64,000 nucleotides of DNA from Cupriavidus alkaliphilus (GTDB lineage: Bacteria; Pseudomonadota; Gammaproteobacteria; Burkholderiales; Burkholderiaceae), in contig NZ_FMAD01000001.1 in the NCBI RefSeq assembly GCF_900094595.1, positions 496,001 to 560,000 of the forward strand. The letters are read 5' to 3'. This document shows positions 45,121-52,490 of this stretch, one piece after another; position 1 is the first letter of the stretch; every line of letters starts with the position of its first letter. Both the position numbers and the translations under genes were made by a program. The notes beneath the pieces are model-generated. The model saw nothing but the letters and a program-made list of their open reading frames with translations. It was not told the DNA's origin and searched no databases.

Positions 45121-45368
45121 GATGGCGCCGGTTGGCCGGCCGCAAGCGCCTGCAAGGCGTGGGGGCCGGGTCGTCGGATTGCGTGGCGGAATGCCAATAG
45201 CGGGATTTTACCGTGCCGGCGGCGCCGCACGCCGTGAGCATCGGCTCATTTGTGGTCCGGTTCGTTGCCGGCACAAGTTGCCCGCACCGAAAGTGACGTG
45301 TCGGAGTAGCATGGAGACCCGTGCCGGCCGGCCACGGCCGACAGTCATCCATCGCAGCAGGAATGCCC

Positions 45369-46829
45369 ATGAACGCCCCCACCGCTGCGGCACAAGTGCC
45401 GCCCATGCCCCTCGATGTCGTCGGCGCGCTGTGGCGCGATGCCGGCCTGCCTGACGCGGCACTGGCCCGGCTGCGCCTGGATGGCGCCGAGCCGGTGCTG
45501 CCTTCGAGCTTTGCCGTGGGCACCGCGGCGCAGGCCAGCCTGGCCGCGTCGGCGCTGGCCGCCGCCACGCTGTGGCAAGGCCGCAGCGGCCGCTGGCAGG
45601 AGGTCAGCGTCGACATGCGCCATGCCATCACCGAGTTCCGCAGCGAGCGCTACCTGCGCGTCGATGGCGGCCCGGCGCCGGAGCTGTGGGACAAGATCGC
45701 CGGCATCTACCGTTGCGGCGACGGCCGCTGGGTCCGCCTGCACACCAATTTCCCGCATCACCGCGACGGCGTGCTGCGGCTGCTGGGCTGCGCCTACGAC
45801 AAGGCCGCGGTACAGGCGGCGCTGGAGAAATGGGAGGCCGAGGCGTTCGAAACGGCCGCATCCGACGCCGGCCTCGTGGTGGCCGCGCTGCGCAGCTTCG
45901 ATGAATGGGACCGCCATCCGCAGGCGGCGGCGCTGCGCGGCCTGCCGCCGCTGACGCTGGAGCGGATCGGCGACGCCCCGCCGCAGCCGCTGCCGGCGCC
46001 GGTGTCGGCGCGGGTGTCGGCGGGCGAGCAGCCGCTGTCGGGCGTGCGCGTGCTCGACTTCACCCGCATCATCGCCGGCCCGGTGGCGGGCCGCACGCTG
46101 GCCGCGCATGGCGCCGACGTGCTGCTGGTGACCGCGCCGCACCTGCCGTCGATCGCACCGCTGGTGATCGACACCGGCCGCGGCAAGCGCAGCTGCCAGC
46201 TGGATCTGCGCGATGCCGACGACAAGCGCACGCTGCACAAGCTGCTGCACGGCGCCGACGTGCTGGTGCAAGGCTACCGGCCCGGCGGCCTGGCTGAACT
46301 GGGCGCGGGCCCGGAGGCCGCGGCGCGCGCCCGTCCGGGCATCGTCTATGTGTCGCTGAGCGCGTATGGCCACGTCGGGCCGTGGGCGCACAAGCGCGGC
46401 TTCGATTCGCTGGTGCAGACCGCCACCGGTTTCAACCACGCCGAGGCGGAAGCCGGCGGCAGCAAGGACGGCATCAATATGCCGCGCCCGTTGCCGGCCC
46501 AGGTGCTGGACCACGCCGCGGGCTACCTGCTGGCATTCGGCGCGATGGCCGCGCTGCACCGGCGCGCGGTGGAGGGGGGCAGCTGGCATGTGCGCGTGTC
46601 GCTGGCGCAGGTGGGGCAGTGGCTGCGCGGACTGGGGCGCGTGGCCGACGGGCTCAAGGCGCCCGAGCAGAAGATCGACGACGTGGCCGATTTGCTCGAG
46701 GCGGTGCCATCCGGCTTCGGCATGCTGACGGTGGTGCGCCACGCCGCGCAGCTGTCCGAGACGCCGGCGCGCTGGACGCTCCCGTCCGAGCCGCTCGGCA
46801 CGCACGCGCCGGAGTGGCTGCCGCGCTAG
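45369..46829 (+). CDS. Family III CoA-transferase-like protein with permuted halves
   Basis: Protein of 486 residues from the ATG at 45369 (GCAGGA ribosome site). Residues about 215-420 match the N-terminal half of CaiB/BaiF proteins: 'LSGVRVLDFTRIIAGPVAGR', 'DTGRGKRSCQLDLRDADDKR', 'ADVLVQGYRPGGLAELG' and 'PLPAQVLDHAAGYLLAFGAM', with the likely catalytic Asp at 381. Residues about 40-210 look like the part that normally comes later: 'GRWQEVSVDMRHAITEF', 'IYRCGDGRWVRLHTNFPHH', 'HPQAAALRGLPPLTLERIG'. The usual order is thus inverted or two partial copies are fused. Substrate unknown. Confidence 0.78.
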   Translation: MNAPTAAAQVPPMPLDVVGALWRDAGLPDAALARLRLDGAEPVLPSSFAVGTAAQASLAASALAAATLWQGRSGRWQEVSVDMRHAITEFRSERYLRVDGGPAPELWDKIAGIYRCGDGRWVRLHTNFPHHRDGVLRLLGCAYDKAAVQAALEKWEAEAFETAASDAGLVVAALRSFDEWDRHPQAAALRGLPPLTLERIGDAPPQPLPAPVSARVSAGEQPLSGVRVLDFTRIIAGPVAGRTLAAHGADVLLVTAPHLPSIAPLVIDTGRGKRSCQLDLRDADDKRTLHKLLHGADVLVQGYRPGGLAELGAGPEAAARARPGIVYVSLSAYGHVGPWAHKRGFDSLVQTATGFNHAEAEAGGSKDGINMPRPLPAQVLDHAAGYLLAFGAMAALHRRAVEGGSWHVRVSLAQVGQWLRGLGRVADGLKAPEQKIDDVADLLEAVPSGFGMLTVVRHAAQLSETPARWTLPSEPLGTHAPEWLPR

Positions 46830-47443
46830 TAGAGCGTGGTGCGCTGCCGCTCGGGCAGGTCGCGGTCATAGGCGGCGCCGTCGATGGCGTTGCCGCTCAG
46901 CGTGGCCAGGATTTCGCCGTTGCTGGGCAGGGACTGGCGCGCGACCTGCGACTGCGCGGCCCACAGGCGCGAGCGGATCAGCGCGCGGGCGCACTGGAAG
47001 AACACCGCCTGCACCGTGATCACCAGCACCGTGGTCGGGGCCTTGCCGTCGACCACGCAGCGCGCGATCAGCGCCGGATCGACGCTGATCTGCGCGGTGC
47101 CGTTGACGCGGATGGTCTCGTTGATGCCGGGGATCACGAACAGCAGGCCCACGCGCGGATCGGCAACGATATTGCGCAGGCTGTCGATGCGGTTGTTGCC
47201 GCGCCGGTCTGGCAGCAGCAGCGTGCGCGGGTCCAGCACCTGGACGAAGCCGGGGGCGTCGCCGCGCGGCGAGCATTCGGCCCAGTCCTGCCCGACCGTC
47301 GACAGCAGGCAGAACGGCGCCGCTTCGATAAAGGCCTGGTAGTGCGGGTGCAGGTAATCGACTTGCTTGGATAGCGAGGGCGCCGCCGGTTGCGCGTAGA
47401 GCGCTTCCAGTTCGGCCAGCGTGGTGATGGCGTGCGGGGTCAT
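46826..47443 (-). CDS. PPOX-class FMN flavoprotein (MSMEG_1061-like)
   Basis: Protein of 205 residues with a PNPOx-like split barrel: 'FIEAAPFCLLSTVGQDWAEC', 'SPRGDAPGFVQVLDPRTLLL', 'LPDRRGNNRIDSLRNIVADP' and 'GLLFVIPGINETIRVNGTAQ' (shortened where needed). These are marks of the pyridoxamine-phosphate-oxidase-related MSMEG_1061 family, whose substrate is unknown. Its stop shares CTAG (46826-46829) with the convergent CaiB-type gene. Confidence 0.83.
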   Translation of the reverse strand: MTPHAITTLAELEALYAQPAAPSLSKQVDYLHPHYQAFIEAAPFCLLSTVGQDWAECSPRGDAPGFVQVLDPRTLLLPDRRGNNRIDSLRNIVADPRVGLLFVIPGINETIRVNGTAQISVDPALIARCVVDGKAPTTVLVITVQAVFFQCARALIRSRLWAAQSQVARQSLPSNGEILATLSGNAIDGAAYDRDLPERQRTTLY

Positions 47444-47516
47444 GGCAGGCTGGGCGTGGGTGGGGCGTAGGTGGGGCGAAAGCGTCAATGTAACGCACAA
47501 GCGCGGCGCGCAGGCC

Positions 47517-48377
47517 TTACACGGTCACGGTGCCCCGGCCGATCTCCAGCACGCGCCCGCCCACGCGGATCGCGCCCTCGGCATCGACGGCCAGGCGCAG
47601 CCGGCAGGGGCGGCCCACGGCCTCGCCCTGGTCGATCGCACAGGCAGCCGGCAGCGCATGGCCGGTGGCCAGCAGCCAGCCGCCCAGGTTGGCACAGGCC
47701 GAGCCCGTGCCGGGATCCTCGGCCACGCCGCCGCCCTGCTTGGTGAAGAAGTAGCGCGACAGCACGCGCCCGGGCTGTTCGGGGTCGAAAGCAAAGACGT
47801 AGGCGGTCTTGCGGCCCAGGCTGCTCTGCGGCCAGATGCCGAGCCGCGCGCTGTCCGGATTGGCGCGGCGCACGGCGTCGACGCTGCGCACCGGCACCAG
47901 CAGCTGGTCGGCGCCGGTATCGACCCACATGGGCGGCATCAGTAGGTCTTGTTCCCGCAGGCCGAGCAGGCTCGCCATGTCGGCGTCGGGCAGCCCGGCC
48001 GGCGCGGTCTTCGGCTTGCCGCGGTGGGGCGCGGTGAAAGTCCAGGCATCTGCCTGCGCGGTCACGGGCACCACGCCCGCGGCGAACTCCAGCGTCAGCG
48101 CATCGCCGGTGCGGGCGAGGTCGCGCACCACGTGCGCGGTGCCCAGCGTCGGATGGCCGGCGAAGCGCATCTCATAGCCGGTGGTGAAGATGCGCACTCG
48201 TGCGCTGGCCTGTTCCGACGGCAGGATAAAGGTGGTTTCCGACAGGTTGAACTGCAGCGCCAGCGCCTGCATGGTGGCGTCGTCCATGCCGCGCGCGTCC
48301 TCGAACACGCACAGGGGATTGCCGCCGAAGGTGGATTCGGCAAAGACGTTGAGCAGGCGGAAGGCGTAGGTGGTCAT
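47517..48377 (-). CDS. PhzF family phenazine-biosynthesis-like protein
   Basis: Protein of 286 residues. The two-lobe PhzF fold is marked by 'NVFAESTFGGNPLCVFEDAR', 'QFNLSETTFILP' (with the acid residue used as a base in PhzF), 'GYEMRFAGHPTLGTAHVV' and 'VAEDPGTGSACANLGGWLL'. Most PhzF relatives outside phenazine clusters are isomerases or epimerases of unknown substrate. No phenazine genes are near. Confidence 0.9.
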   Translation of the reverse strand: MTTYAFRLLNVFAESTFGGNPLCVFEDARGMDDATMQALALQFNLSETTFILPSEQASARVRIFTTGYEMRFAGHPTLGTAHVVRDLARTGDALTLEFAAGVVPVTAQADAWTFTAPHRGKPKTAPAGLPDADMASLLGLREQDLLMPPMWVDTGADQLLVPVRSVDAVRRANPDSARLGIWPQSSLGRKTAYVFAFDPEQPGRVLSRYFFTKQGGGVAEDPGTGSACANLGGWLLATGHALPAACAIDQGEAVGRPCRLRLAVDAEGAIRVGGRVLEIGRGTVTV

Positions 48378-48704
48378 GGCGTGGGGGCTCCCGGGATTCT
48401 TCCGTCACAGTGTACGGAGACCGGGCCGGCGGGCCATGGACAATTGGTGGGTTTGCGAGCGGGCCAGTTGGACCGGCGCTGTTCTCGCGATGCCGTTCGC
48501 AGCAAGCGCCACTCGCCCGCTTGCGGGAGAGGGGCGGGGGAGAGGGCCGGCGCTGGCCGAAGCCAACATGCTGGAAAAAACCATTGGCCCGGTTTTGTCT
48601 GGTTCCTGGCCAAACCACCCCTCACCCCGGCCCTCTCCCCGTGAGGGGAGAGGGAGTAAACAAATGGTGGTTCGGGGCGGCGTTGGTGCTCCCGAATCTG
48701 GTGC
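48378..48704. other. Non-coding space holding a REP-like pair
   Basis: 327 bp between phzF-like and ggt-like genes, without a supported gene. It is mostly filled by the inverted REP-like elements at 48512-48654 and a TTGGCC/GGCCAA pair (48584-48614 region). Confidence 0.6.
48512..48654. repeat. Inverted pair of REP-like palindromic elements
   Basis: Element 1 (48512-48546) has CCCGCTTGCGGG and GGGGCGGGGGAGAGGG. Element 2 (48618-48654) has CCCTCACCCC, CCCTCTCCCC and the hairpin CTCTCCCCGTGAGGGGAGAG. The GGGAGAGGG/CCCTCTCCC cores are in opposite orientation, as in BIMEs. This CCCTCTCCCC(n)GGGGAGAGGG type is widely dispersed in beta-proteobacterial genomes. Confidence 0.75.
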
Positions 48705-50330
48705 TCAGAACCCCACCGCCTGCCCGTCGCGCCGGCTGTCGCTGGCCGCGACGTAGCCGTGTTCGGCGTCGTCCGACAGGCGCCAGATGAATTGCCCGGA
48801 GCCGAAGTCCATGTACGGATCGTCCACCGACTTGAGCTGGTGGCCGCGCGCCTTCAGGCCCTCGACCGTGGCCGGGTCCATGGTGCCTTCGACGTCCAGC
48901 GTGAAGTCGCGGTTGACCTTCCAGCGCGGCGCGCAGCAGGCCGCCTGCGGCTGCTGGTTGTAGTCAAGCATGCGCACCACGGTCTGCACGTGGCCCTGCG
49001 GCTGCATGTCGCCGCCCATCACGCCGAAGCTCATCACCGGCTGGCCGTTCTTTGTCAGGAAGGCCGGTATGATGGTGTGGAACGGACGCTTGCCGCCCGC
49101 GACCACATTGGCAGATTTCGGATCCATCGAGAAGCCGACGCCGCGGTTCTGCAGGCTGATGCCGGTGCCCGGCACCACCACGCCCGAGCCGAAGCCCATG
49201 TAGTTCGACTGGATGAACGAGATCATCATGCCGTTCTCGTCCGCCGCGGTCAGGTAGATGGTGCCGCCGACCTTGGGCATGCCGAAGTTGAAATGGGTGG
49301 CGCGCTGCATGTCGATCAGCCTGGCGCGCGACTTCAGGTAGGCGTCGTCCAGCATCTGCTCGGGCGTGACTTCCATGCTGCGCGGATCGGCCACGTACTG
49401 GTACAGGTCGGCGAAGGCCAGCTTCATGGCCTCGATCTGCAGGTGCTGCGAATCGACCGAATCCACCGGGATCGAGGACAGGTCGAACTGGTCGAGGATG
49501 CCCAGCGCGATCAGCGCGGCGATGCCCTGGCCATTGGGCGGGATCTCGTGCAGCTCGTAGCCGCGATAGGACTTGCTGATCGGCTTGACCCAGTCGGGCT
49601 GGTAGTTGCGCAGGTCGTCGAGCGTCATGGCGCCGCCGCACTGCTTGCTGAAGGCGGCGATCTTCTCGGCGATCTCGCCTTCGTAGTAGGCGCGGCCGCG
49701 GGTCGCGCCGATCTGGCGCAGGGTCTCGGCGGCGGCCTTCATGGTGAACTTCTCGCCCACCGCCGGGGCGCGGCCGTTGGGCATGAAGGTGTCGGCGTAG
49801 CCGGGCTGGTCCTTCAGCTCCGGCACCGCGGCGGCCCACTTGTGCGCCACCACCGGCGGCACGGCGTAGCCGCGCTCGGCGATCTCGATCGCCGGCTCCA
49901 TCAGGTCGGCGAACGGCAGCTTGCCGAAACGCTCGTGGAGCGCGGCCCAGCCGGCGACCATGCCGGGGACGGTGACCGAGTCCCAGCCGCGGATCGGCCG
50001 TTTGGCGAGGCCGGCGGCGTCGGTGCCGTACCTGGCCTTGAAGTATTCCGGGCTCCATGCCGCCGGGGCCACGCCCGACGAGTTCAGGCCGTGCAGCGAC
50101 TTGCCGTCCCACAGGATGGCGAAGGCGTCGCTGCCCAGGCCGCACGACACCGGCTCGACGATGGTGATGGCGGCGGCCGCGGCGATGGCGGCATCGACGG
50201 CATTGCCGCCCTTGAGCAGCATGCGCAGGCCGGCCTGCGCGGCCAGCGGGTGCGAGGTCGAGACCACGTTGCGCGCAAACAGCGGGATGCGCACGGACGG
50301 GTAGGGGTTGGTCCAGTTGAAGTTCTGCAT
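48705..50330 (-). CDS. Gamma-glutamyltransferase-family Ntn hydrolase
   Basis: Protein of 541 residues, self-processing Ntn-hydrolase family. The nucleophile is probably Thr357 in 'KVGGTIYLTAADENG', giving fragments of about 356 and 185 residues. There is no signal peptide. Two substrate-recognition sites differ from true GGT: the Arg of 'DFREMAP' is replaced by Ser85 in 'LNSSGVAP', and the 'NNQMDDF' Asp is replaced in 'LQNRGVGF'. It may therefore be an amidohydrolase of the HpxW (oxamate) kind rather than glutathione hydrolase. It is 49 bp after a TctC binding protein gene and probably in the same operon. Confidence 0.85.
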   Translation of the reverse strand: MQNFNWTNPYPSVRIPLFARNVVSTSHPLAAQAGLRMLLKGGNAVDAAIAAAAAITIVEPVSCGLGSDAFAILWDGKSLHGLNSSGVAPAAWSPEYFKARYGTDAAGLAKRPIRGWDSVTVPGMVAGWAALHERFGKLPFADLMEPAIEIAERGYAVPPVVAHKWAAAVPELKDQPGYADTFMPNGRAPAVGEKFTMKAAAETLRQIGATRGRAYYEGEIAEKIAAFSKQCGGAMTLDDLRNYQPDWVKPISKSYRGYELHEIPPNGQGIAALIALGILDQFDLSSIPVDSVDSQHLQIEAMKLAFADLYQYVADPRSMEVTPEQMLDDAYLKSRARLIDMQRATHFNFGMPKVGGTIYLTAADENGMMISFIQSNYMGFGSGVVVPGTGISLQNRGVGFSMDPKSANVVAGGKRPFHTIIPAFLTKNGQPVMSFGVMGGDMQPQGHVQTVVRMLDYNQQPQAACCAPRWKVNRDFTLDVEGTMDPATVEGLKARGHQLKSVDDPYMDFGSGQFIWRLSDDAEHGYVAASDSRRDGQAVGF

Positions 50331-50379
50331 GGGTAAGTCCTTTGTGCTCGGTGCGCCCGGGGGGCGCTCGGTGGCGTAC

Positions 50380-51357
50380 TTATTCTGCCGTGATCTTGCG
50401 ATCCCTGATCAGCTTGCCCCAGCGCGCGCTGTCCTGCTTCACCATGGCCGCGAACTGGGCGGGCGTGCCACCAACCGGTTCGGCGCCCAGCTTGGCCAGA
50501 CGTTCCTTCACCTCGGGCGACTGGATGGCCTTGTTGAACTCGGCATTGAGGCGGTTGACGATATCGGCCGGCATGCCCTTGGGGCCATAGATGCCGAACC
50601 AGGTATCGGAGACGAAGCCCGGCAGGCCCGATTCGCTGGCAGTGGGGATTTCCGGCGCCAGCGGCGAGCGCCTGGCGCTGGTCACCGCCAGCGCCTTGAG
50701 CTTGCCGTCCTTCACATGCGGCAGGCCCGACACGATGCTGTCGAACAGCACCTGCACCTTGCCGGAGATCAGGTCAGGCACCGCCAGCGCGGTGCCGCGG
50801 TAAGGGATGTGGGTGATGAACACGCCCGCTTGCGTCTTGAACGCCTCGGTGGTCAGGTGCACCACGGTGCCGTTGCCGCTGGAGGCGTAGTTCAGCTCGC
50901 CGGGATGCTTCTTGGCGTAGTCGACCAATTCGCGCACGTTCTTCACCGGCAGGCTGTTGGGCACCACCAGCACGTTGGTGGCGATCGCCACCTGGCCCAC
51001 CGGCGTGAAGTCGGTCTCGGTCTGGTACGGCAAGCGGGGATTGATATGCGGTCCGATCGAATGCGTGCTGGTGGTGGCGATCAGCAGCGTATAGCCGTCG
51101 GGCGCGGCCTTGGCAGCCATGTCGGAGCCGATCGCGCCGCCGGCGCCGGGACGGTTGTCGACCACGATCTGCTGGCCCATGTTGCTGCCCACCTTCTGCG
51201 CGATGGCGCGGGCCAGCAGGTCGGTCGCGCCGCTGGCGGGGAAGGGCACGAGCAGCCGGATCGGCTTGCTCGGGTAGGTGTCGGCCAAGGCAGGGGTGGC
51301 GGCCAGGCACAGGCCGATGCCGAGGCCGGTGCCGAGGCGGCGCAGCCAGGATGTCAT
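50380..51357 (-). CDS. Bug/TctC tripartite transporter substrate-binding protein
   Basis: Protein of 325 residues. A signal peptide ('LGTGLGIGLCLAATPALA') is followed by the Bug fold: 'YPSKPIRLLVPFPASGATDL', 'VVDNRPGAGGAIGSDMAAKA', 'YASSGNGTVVHLTTEAFK' and 'IPYRGTALAVPDLISGKVQV'. The periplasmic protein delivers a carboxylate to a TctAB membrane pair, which is encoded at 52491-54468. It lies upstream of the GGT-type gene and divergent from a LysR gene that likely controls it. Confidence 0.93.
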   Translation of the reverse strand: MTSWLRRLGTGLGIGLCLAATPALADTYPSKPIRLLVPFPASGATDLLARAIAQKVGSNMGQQIVVDNRPGAGGAIGSDMAAKAAPDGYTLLIATTSTHSIGPHINPRLPYQTETDFTPVGQVAIATNVLVVPNSLPVKNVRELVDYAKKHPGELNYASSGNGTVVHLTTEAFKTQAGVFITHIPYRGTALAVPDLISGKVQVLFDSIVSGLPHVKDGKLKALAVTSARRSPLAPEIPTASESGLPGFVSDTWFGIYGPKGMPADIVNRLNAEFNKAIQSPEVKERLAKLGAEPVGGTPAQFAAMVKQDSARWGKLIRDRKITAE

Positions 51358-51426
51358 GGGTGTCTCCGAGAATCAGGCGCAGGGCGGATTGATGATCGGC
51401 CTTCATTATTCCGTGCCGCCGGTCAC

Positions 51427-51447
51427 AAAGAAAGCTAATATTTCTTT
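51427..51447 (+). promoter_or_regulatory. Probable LysR operator
   Basis: AAAGAAA, GCTAATA and TTTCTTT form a perfect inverted repeat with 7-bp arms in the 160-bp divergent space between the tctC-type and lysR genes. The AT-rich dyad fits a LysR T-N11-A site. Confidence 0.65.
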
Positions 51448-51476
51448 CCGATGTCGCAAGAATTTTTTAAGTATGG

Positions 51477-51503
51477 AACGCCCTGGCGACAGGGGCGTTT
51501 TTT
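51477..51503 (+). terminator. Terminator-like hairpin in the lysR leader
   Basis: AACGCCC (51477-51483) pairs with GGGCGTT (51493-51499), with TTTTTT at 51498-51503. It ends only 14 bp before the lysR start and after the operator, so it would cut transcripts entering lysR. Attenuation is an inference. Confidence 0.65.
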
Positions 51504-51517
51504 GCCTGGTGTGCATC

Positions 51518-52402
51518 ATGAGCACTGTCCGTTTCCTTCGCACCTTCGTCGCCGTGGCCGATCACGGGTCGTTCGCCGCCGCCGCGGCGCAGGTGGCGCT
51601 GACCCAGGCGGCGGTCAGCCTGCAGATGCGCGCGCTGGAGACCGAGCTGCGCCGCGAGCTGTTCGACCGCAACGGCCGGGTGGCGGTGCTCAATGCGGAT
51701 GGCCGTGCGCTGCTGCCGCAGGCGCGCAAGCTGCTGGCGCTGTATGACGAGATGCGGCTGCCGCTGGCGTCGGCCGAAGCCATGGCGGGCGCGGTCGCGG
51801 TGGGCGCGGTGGTGTCGGTGATGGGCGGCCTGTCGCACGCGGTGGCGCGCATGAAGCGCACCTATCCGGCCCTCGACGTGCGCCTGGTCGGCGCCAAGTC
51901 GATCGAGCTGGCGGCGCAGGTGGAGGCCGGCGAACTCGACGCCGCCATCCTGGTGGAAGGCGCCGCGCGCGTGCCCGGCACGCTGCGCTGGACGCCGCTG
52001 TACCAGGAGCCGCTGGTGGCCATCGCCGCGCGCGGCAGCCCGGGCCGCGACGCGCGCGAGGCGCTGGCGGCCAACCCCTACCTGCGCTTTGACCGCAGCC
52101 AGCGCACCGGCGTGCTGGTGGAGCGCGCGCTGCGCCGCGCCCACCTGAAGGTCAATGAGTTCCTGGAGCTGAACGCGATCGAGGCGCTGGTCGAACTGGT
52201 GCGGCAGGAGGTGGGGGTGACCGTGGTGCCGCTGCTGCGGCGGGCGCGCTGGCGCGACGACGACGCCTTGCGCGTGCTGCCGCTGCTGGTCAACGGCGAG
52301 CCGGTGATGCGCCAGATCGGCATGCTGGAGCGGCGCGACCACGGCCGCGGACAGGTCACGGCGGCGGTGCGCGCGGCCTGCAGCGAACTGTTCGGCGCCT
52401 AG
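51518..52402 (+). CDS. LysR-family transcriptional regulator
   Basis: Protein of 294 residues. The N-terminal winged helix 'FLRTFVAVADHGSFAAAAAQ' with 'VALTQAAVSLQMRALETEL' is standard, and the C-terminal periplasmic-binding-like effector domain runs from about 90 to 290. The start at 51518 gives the normal 'MSTVRFLRTF' N-terminus. Its position between tctC-ggt and tctAB genes suggests that it senses the transported acid and controls both. Confidence 0.88.
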   Translation: MSTVRFLRTFVAVADHGSFAAAAAQVALTQAAVSLQMRALETELRRELFDRNGRVAVLNADGRALLPQARKLLALYDEMRLPLASAEAMAGAVAVGAVVSVMGGLSHAVARMKRTYPALDVRLVGAKSIELAAQVEAGELDAAILVEGAARVPGTLRWTPLYQEPLVAIAARGSPGRDAREALAANPYLRFDRSQRTGVLVERALRRAHLKVNEFLELNAIEALVELVRQEVGVTVVPLLRRARWRDDDALRVLPLLVNGEPVMRQIGMLERRDHGRGQVTAAVRAACSELFGA

Positions 52403-52420
52403 CGGCGACGGGCGGCGGAC

Positions 52421-52448
52421 GAAAAAAAGGGCACCTCGCGGTGCCCTT
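52421..52448 (-). terminator. Terminator of the tctBA operon
   Basis: On the minus strand AAGGGCACC, GCGA and GGTGCCC are followed by seven T (A-run at 52422-52428 on the plus strand). It lies 43 bp past the tctA stop and also just after the convergent lysR stop. Confidence 0.88.
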
Positions 52449-52490
52449 CAGCGTTGTTGCCGCCGGCGCCAGGCCGGCGATGTTCCCTGC

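Noticed and set aside
47517..48377. Phenazine biosynthesis cluster
   Set aside because: Only a PhzF-family protein is present; no phzA-E or phzG genes occur nearby.
48378..48704. Small gene in the phzF-ggt gap
   Set aside because: Short frames here overlap the REP-like elements and have no ribosome site or consistent codon use.
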